NCBI GenBank assembly: GCA_001599715.1 | Contig: BCHU01000001.1 | Coordinates: 2,155,634-2,219,633 of the forward strand | Length of the DNA stretch: 64,000 bases | Reading direction: 5' to 3' | Source of the DNA: Phaeotremella fagi | Lineage: Eukaryota > Basidiomycota > Tremellomycetes > Tremellales > Phaeotremellaceae | Shown: positions 59,024 to 64,000 of the stretch, in pieces | Numbering within the stretch: the stretch's first letter is position 1 | Layout: each line of letters opens with the position of its first letter | Notes under the pieces: model-generated | What the model saw: the letters and a program-made list of their open reading frames with translations, nothing else | Told to the model about the DNA's origin: nothing | Databases searched by the model: none | Position numbers and translations under genes: made by a program

Positions 59024-59977
59024 ATGGCCCAAGCCTCAAGTTCAAGACAATCAATGTATCCCCAACCCCCACCGTCTGATTTCTTGAATCATCTGGAGGA
59101 ATGCGTGAAAGCGACGGAAAACTGTGTTTTGAATTTACAGAATGGTTTGATTGGTTTGGAAGTGGGTACGAAGGATCTACCTAGGTTGAGTAAGGTTTTG
59201 AGAAATAGACATGTAAGTGGGGGTAGGATTTTTTTTTGTGTTTTTTGAAATTATACGTTGGCAAGGATTCATCTATTTCAAATGGGTAATATATCCCCTC
59301 CCGTGTTTCCATAATCATATCTAGAAATGTTCTCGGTAGATGCCAACTAACAACACACAGCATTACCTCCTCCTACCTCATCCCACTATCGTCGCCCACA
59401 AAGCCGTGTTGGCCTCTCAACTCGCACCCCAGATCGAACAACTTATCTCAAAAGGTGAATCGATGTTGGAAGCTTATTCAGGTAAAGAAACGAGATTGGA
59501 GGAAAGGGTGAGTTGAACATTTTCGTTTCCTACTGCGCGGCTGAGCGGTGGGTTTTTTTGGGGAGATGGGGATCTTGGTTTGATCGTGTTCAATTCACGT
59601 TGATGTGATTGGGTTGGATTGATCCAGGTCACGCAGCCATCCTCTTGATGAAGCTACCCATCTACCCAGCACGAAGATAACTCAAATTAAACCAAACTGA
59701 AAATATACTGATAAAACAACCTCAGTTGCAACTCCTGAAATCCGCCCAAACACCAACACTAAATACAACGACCAAACCTAAACCCCAACTCCAATCCCAA
59801 TCCCAATCCCAACTTACCGAAAAACCAATCACAGAATCCTATCTGGAAGAGATCGAATTGAATTCTAAAGAGAACAACTTGTCTATCGCTCAGAGAAGGA
59901 AGATTATGATGTTGAAAGCTAAACGGGAGAGGTTGATGAAGGAACGTGGGAAGTTGGGGTTGGGGTTGAGTGGGTAG
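59024..59977 (+). CDS. SPC19: DASH complex subunit Spc19
   Basis: Three exons (59024-59212, 59361-59507, 59726-59977) give 195 residues. The conserved core CVKATENCVLNLQNGLIGLE, GTKDLPRLSKVLRNRH and the intron-spanning HYLLLPHPTIVAHKAVLASQ matches Spc19, a subunit of the DASH/Dam1 ring that links kinetochores to microtubules. It is slightly longer than the yeast protein. The C-terminal part is Gln/Ser-rich (QLQSQSQSQ) and then a basic helix IAQRRKIMMLKAKRERLMK. The start is the first ATG after the hexamer repeat. Confidence 0.85.
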
Positions 59978-60235
59978 GGATTAGATGGGCTTAGATGTTT
60001 GTTTGTAGATATATTGTTTTATTGGGCTTCAGTGTTTATATGCATTGGTTGATGATTTGGTTGCCAGTACTCGCTGATACTGATTAGTGCCACTATGAGA
60101 TTGAGATTGATTGACGTCACCCGTTAATAACCACCACCACACAGCAATAGATTCACAGTTACAAGTCATCATTACTATCATATTAGGATCAAGTCAAATC
60201 GACTGCATATAACATCATATCTAACTCTCTCCAAC

Positions 60236-61582
60236 ATGTCATCAAACCTCTTCAACAAATTCAAATCAGCAACAGCCCAAGCAGGCTCAATGTTGAAAGT
60301 GAGTCCCTTAGCAACTTGGGTCCCCAAAACCAAAACTAAAGCAATGCAAACAGGAATCAGGTAACATGGCAGCATCGTCTGGATCCAATATCATGCAAGG
60401 ATTCTCTCTACCTGGAGAAGCTCAAAAAGCAGCTAAAATCCTCGGTAGTTTCCTAGGTATCCCCCTTCCATTGTTGATAATGATGATAGTGTAAACTGAT
60501 GGCGATGTAGCTGATCCATCACATCCTCAATCAGCTTTGAACGCTATCCCAAAAGCTGTCCTTCAACGTGCCAAGGGTATGACTCTTCTTTTTAAATATC
60601 GGGGTTGTAGAAGGGTAGTGCTGATGTATACCCAGGTATCGCGGTTTTCACCATTCTCAAAGCCGGGTTCGTGTTCTCTGGTAAAGCTGGTTCAGGGATC
60701 GTCATTGCTAGATTACCTGATGGGAGTTGGAGTGCTCCTAGTTGTATTGCTACTGGTGGTGTTGGGTGGGGTTTACAGATTGGTGCTGGTGAGTGGAGAC
60801 GTGTTCTTTATTTGAGCAATGGGTTGGGATAGTCTTTCATTAGCATCTTTGAATCCTTTGTCATCCACTCCTCCCAAAATCAAACCGTCCCCTGATAACT
60901 AACCAACCACACCAGATATAACCGAAGTGGTCATCATCCTAAACTCCGACGAAGCAGTCAAAGCCTTCTCCAGAGGTGGCAACGTAACAGTCGGTGGGGG
61001 GATCAGCGCAGCAGCAGGTCCAATCGGTACAGGTGGTCAAGTTTCCGCTTCACTCGTTAACCCTTCACCGATGTTTTCTTACTCTCGTTCAAAAGGTTTG
61101 TTCGCTGGTTTGACGTTGGATGGTACCGTTTTGATCGAGAGGAAGGACGCTAATAGGGAATTTTATGGGAGTAGTATTAGTAGTGTTGATATTCTGAGGT
61201 ACGTGGGTTTTGGGTCTTTCTTGGGGTTATCCCTCCTTCCATGTCCTCTACTGCTCTCGCCTCGTCCTGTCGTGCCGTGGGACACCTTCCATTCAGATTG
61301 ACATATGTTTTTCACTCAATCGCGTCAAACTTGATTTTCTACATTCCCTACCCCCTACCCTACCCTCTCTGACATTTATACCCACCACTAACCCTCTCCC
61401 TTAGCGGCCGAGTCCCAGCCCCAGAAATCGCTTCACCGATGTACGACATCATCGAAGCCGCCGAAGGAATCGACGAATCCGCTTTACCTTCCGAGGCATA
61501 CGTTCCAACTCCTGAAGGTGGTCATGGACCGGTTGATTATGAGACTGGATCCGGTAAGACTGTTTTTGATGCTGGTCGTTAA
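60236..61582 (+). CDS. SYLF-domain protein (Ysc84/SH3YL1 family, no SH3)
   Basis: Exon-rich gene starting MSSNLFNKFKSATAQAGSML. The SYLF domain includes ALNAIPKAVLQRAKGIAVFT, ILKAGFVFSGKAGSGIVIAR, GVGWGLQIGADITEVVIILN and NVTVGGGISAAAGPIGTGGQ. SYLF proteins such as Ysc84/Lsb3 bind phosphoinositides and actin and act at endocytic sites. Here no SH3 domain follows; the protein ends after a short acidic/Pro tail (VDYETGSGKTVFDAGR). An intron near 61346-61366 holds a CCCTA-type repeat. Confidence 0.8.
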
Positions 61583-61742
61583 AGGGTGATGGGTTTGATT
61601 GTTTCTTTTGTACGGGTAATAGATAAGTTAGGATGAGAATGTAATTCTGTCTGTGTGAAGATATTCATGCATAAATCCCTAATTGATCTTGGAACGCTCA
61701 ATTCAACCTTAGATCCCATCTTAGAACCGTCCGTCTACACCC

Positions 61743-62382
61743 CTAAGCACCTTCACAGTGAGCTTTATAATCTTCACTTGAAAGCAATTCATCGAATTCC
61801 TCTGGACTTGAGAGTTTAACCTTACATAGCCAGCCTAAGATTGTTTCCATGTCAGAAATCAGAGATGGATGGAAGGGGAATGAAAGAAACGGAAACCTCT
61901 TACCATCAGCTTCTGGCGATTTGTTGAGTAATCCAGGTTGATCTGATAAAGCTTCGTTTATCTCTTCAACGATTCCAGAGATCGGGGCGTAGATGTCTGA
62001 AGCTGCTTTAACAGATTCAACTGCACCGATAGCGTCTAAGAGATATCGCTTCATTAAGCCTTGTCATGATGGGAGATAGGAATGACTACTCACCACCCTG
62101 TGCTACTTCACTACCTTGACTAGGAAGTTCGACGAAAACGACATCGCCTAATGCCTTTTGAGCGTATTCGGTGATACCCACTGTTCCTATGTTGGAGGAT
62201 TTATCGAATTTGACCCATTCATGATCTGTCGTGAAGCGGGCTATCTTGGTGGTTAACTAACGCCTGTGATTGGGACATTGATGGAGACACCTACTTGAAA
62301 CGAATCTTAGGGTTTGAGTGTATCTCGCTTTCGGGATTGGGAGGGATTTGAGAACGGTACTTCTGAGTCTTAGAGCGAACAT
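61743..62382 (-). CDS. GCV3: Glycine cleavage system H protein, mitochondrial
   Basis: Begins [13 protein letters not shown], an Arg-rich mitochondrial presequence. The lipoyl site is [20 protein letters not shown] with the lipoyl-Lys in ESVKA, followed by the usual [27 protein letters not shown] and the C-terminal [15 protein letters not shown] protein carries the lipoyl arm between the P, T and L components of glycine decarboxylation. It is divergent from the phosphate-carrier gene (381 bp between starts), and convergent with the SYLF gene. Confidence 0.88.
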
Positions 62383-62763
62383 TGTGGTCTGAATGGATGT
62401 GTGAGTAGATGGGGGGATGTTTGCCTTGTTTTTTTTTCTCTGTATTATATTACCACTGGACTAATTTCCAAGAATCTAATCTGAATTCACGATATTCACG
62501 TACAGATTGGAAATAGTGGAGGAGAGGAGGGGGTTTTAACTGGGTGGACTGATTAAGTTATTCAGATAACACCGCCACATCGGCTTTTCGGAGTTTAAAT
62601 CCGGAGATGTACGGAATGGCAGTGAATTATGTTGCCGCTTTTTGAGGAGTAGCTGGTGGTGGTCATCGTTTTTTTATTCTTGTTTTCTATTACTCATTCA
62701 TATTCATATTCATATCACTCTCTCATCACCACTCTTAACACCACCACCTCCATCCCACACACA
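62383..62763. promoter_or_regulatory. Bidirectional promoter, GCV3 / phosphate carrier
   Basis: 381 bp shared by two mitochondrial-protein genes. Near 62697-62718 a TATTCA hexamer is tandemly repeated three times before the plus-strand start. Confidence 0.5.
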
Positions 62764-64000
62764 ATGTCACCATACAGACCTAACCCATTCTTCGCCCCAA
62801 CCTCCTCCTTCTTCCTCCCATCCGTCGGAGACAAAGTTGATCAAGCAACCGCTCAAGCTAAAGCTTACGGTAAAGACGCTGAAGCCAAAGCTAAGGAATT
62901 AGCTGCTAAAGCTGAAAACAAATTCTACGACGCCAAGGAAGCTACTAAAGATGCCGTCAGCGCTAACCCAACCGGTATCGATCTTTACTCAAGGTGAGTT
63001 GGAGAGTTGACAATCGATTTCTATCCTAACACACTCTCTAGATTCGCTTTGGCTGGTGCTCTTGGTTGTGCCGTTACCCACGGTGCTCTTACCCCAGTCG
63101 ATGTTGTCAAGACCAGAATCCAACTTGAACCAGAAGTCTACAACAAGGTAAGAATTAAATCTTTTTTTTCGCCGAAAGGAACCCCACTTAACACCTCCAC
63201 TCCATAGGGAATGGTCACCGGTTTCCGTCAAGTTATCGCTGCTGAAGGTGCCGGAGCCCTTCTTACAGGTCTCGGACCAACAATCTTGGGTTACTCTTTA
63301 CAAGGTGCCCTCAAGTTCGGTGGATACGAATTCTGGAAAAAGGCTGCCATCGATTACTTGGGTGTTGACAAAGCTCGTGAAAACCGTCAAGCTATCTACC
63401 TCGGAGCTTCAGCTATCGCTGAATTCTTCGCTGATATCGCTTTATGTCCATTGGAAGCTACCCGTATCAGATTAGTTTCTCAACCAACTTTCGCTAACGG
63501 TCTCATGGGTGGTTTCGCACGTATCGCACGTGAAGAAGGTCTCGGTGGTTTCTACGCTGGTTTCGGTCCAATCTTGTTCAAACAAGTTCCATACACCATG
63601 GCTAAATTCGCTGTGTAAGTGAAACACGTCATGTCCAAATAGTCATTCCCTAACCCCACCACCTTAGCTTCGAAGTCGCTTCAGAAAAAATCCTCGCAGC
63701 CACTGGTAAATCAAAGGACTCTCTCACCCAAGGTCAATCAACTGGTCTTAACCTTTCAGCTGGTTTGATCGCTGGTATGGCCGCTGCCGTCATCTCCCAA
63801 CCAGCCGACACTTTACTCTCAAAGATCAACAAGACCAAAGGTCTCCCAGGTCAATCTGTCACTTCAAGATTGATCACCATGGCTGGTCAACTCGGTGTTT
63901 CTGGTTTGTTCACCGGAATGTCTGCTCGTTTGGTCATGATCGGTACACTTACCGCTGGTCAATTCTTGATCTACGGTGATATCAAGAAAGCCCTTGGTGA
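62764..64000 (+). CDS. MIR1: Mitochondrial phosphate carrier (partial, runs off window)
   Basis: [16 protein letters not shown] opens an N-terminal extension with Lys/Ala/Glu-rich heptad-like repeats ([20 protein letters not shown]). The carrier fold follows: [92 protein letters not shown] and [17 protein letters not shown]. The PxD/E-x-x-K/R signatures of all three repeats ([24 protein letters not shown]) are present, and the [14 protein letters not shown] and KFGGYEFWK blocks are specific to the Mir1/PHC phosphate carriers of the inner membrane. The window ends in the last transmembrane helix. Confidence 0.88.

Noticed and set aside
1..64000. Transposons, viral remnants or CRISPR arrays
   Set aside because: No transposase, reverse transcriptase, capsid or repeat-spacer pattern was seen on either strand.

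Overview
The window is nuclear DNA from a basidiomycete fungus, most likely a tremellomycete (Cryptococcus/Kwoniella/Tremella-like; inference). Nearly every gene is cut by many 45-80 nt introns with GTRNGT donors, CTRAY branch sites and YAG acceptors, and intergenic spaces are a few hundred bases. A Mig1/CreA regulator, a DASH-complex subunit and low-complexity Ser/Gly/Asn-rich proteins all fit this. I saw no transposon, virus-like segment, CRISPR array or bacterial-type operon.

Layout. 0.2-3 kb: a CHY-type zinc protein (-) and a divergent uncharacterised nuclear-looking protein (+). 3-7 kb: MIG1/CreA-type C2H2 repressor with a long leader that carries paired Mig1-type sites. 7.4-9.1 kb: a YCII-family protein and a doubtful ORF. 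10.2-15.1 kb: a large Ser/Thr kinase with a long exon-rich tail. 15.8-18 kb: a TVP38/VTT membrane protein. 18.5-22 kb: three tandem minus-strand paralogues of an unrecognised coiled-coil family (family A), one with an in-frame stop. 22.3-23.8 kb: TSR4/PDCD2. 24.9-27.2 kb: a secreted purple acid phosphatase. 27.5-30 kb: a tandem pair of HAD phosphatase-like genes. 30.8-31.8 kb: a CsbD-like Gly/Asn-rich protein. 32-34.3 kb: a CreC/WDR20 WD40 protein. 35-38.2 kb: a four-helix membrane protein and an Atg22-like transporter. 38.5-43.1 kb: a LYC1-like acetyltransferase, then a divergent PhyH dioxygenase and Gfo/Idh/MocA dehydrogenase. 43.3-46.2 kb: three tandem intronless paralogues of a second unrecognised family (family B) with PPxY motifs. 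46.8-49.1 kb: a DHA2-type MFS transporter. 49.9-51.2 kb: a poorly resolved gene. 51.6 kb: an intron-containing tRNA-Leu(CAA). 52.5-54.7 kb: a CASTOR-like ACT-domain protein. 55.4-57.5 kb: a Ser-rich protein with a small Cys motif. 59-62.4 kb: SPC19, a SYLF protein and GCV3. 62.8 kb to the end: a mitochondrial phosphate carrier that runs off the window.

Genes that may work together: MIG1/CreA and CreC both belong to carbon catabolite repression; the PhyH and Gfo/Idh genes share a 366 bp divergent promoter; GCV3 and the phosphate carrier, both mitochondrial, share a 381 bp divergent promoter. The strongest candidates for undescribed biology are the two lineage-restricted-looking tandem triplets (families A and B) and the fungal CASTOR-like protein.

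Exon boundaries were derived by hand from splice signals and frame continuity. Family and function names rest on motif recognition only; no database search was possible.
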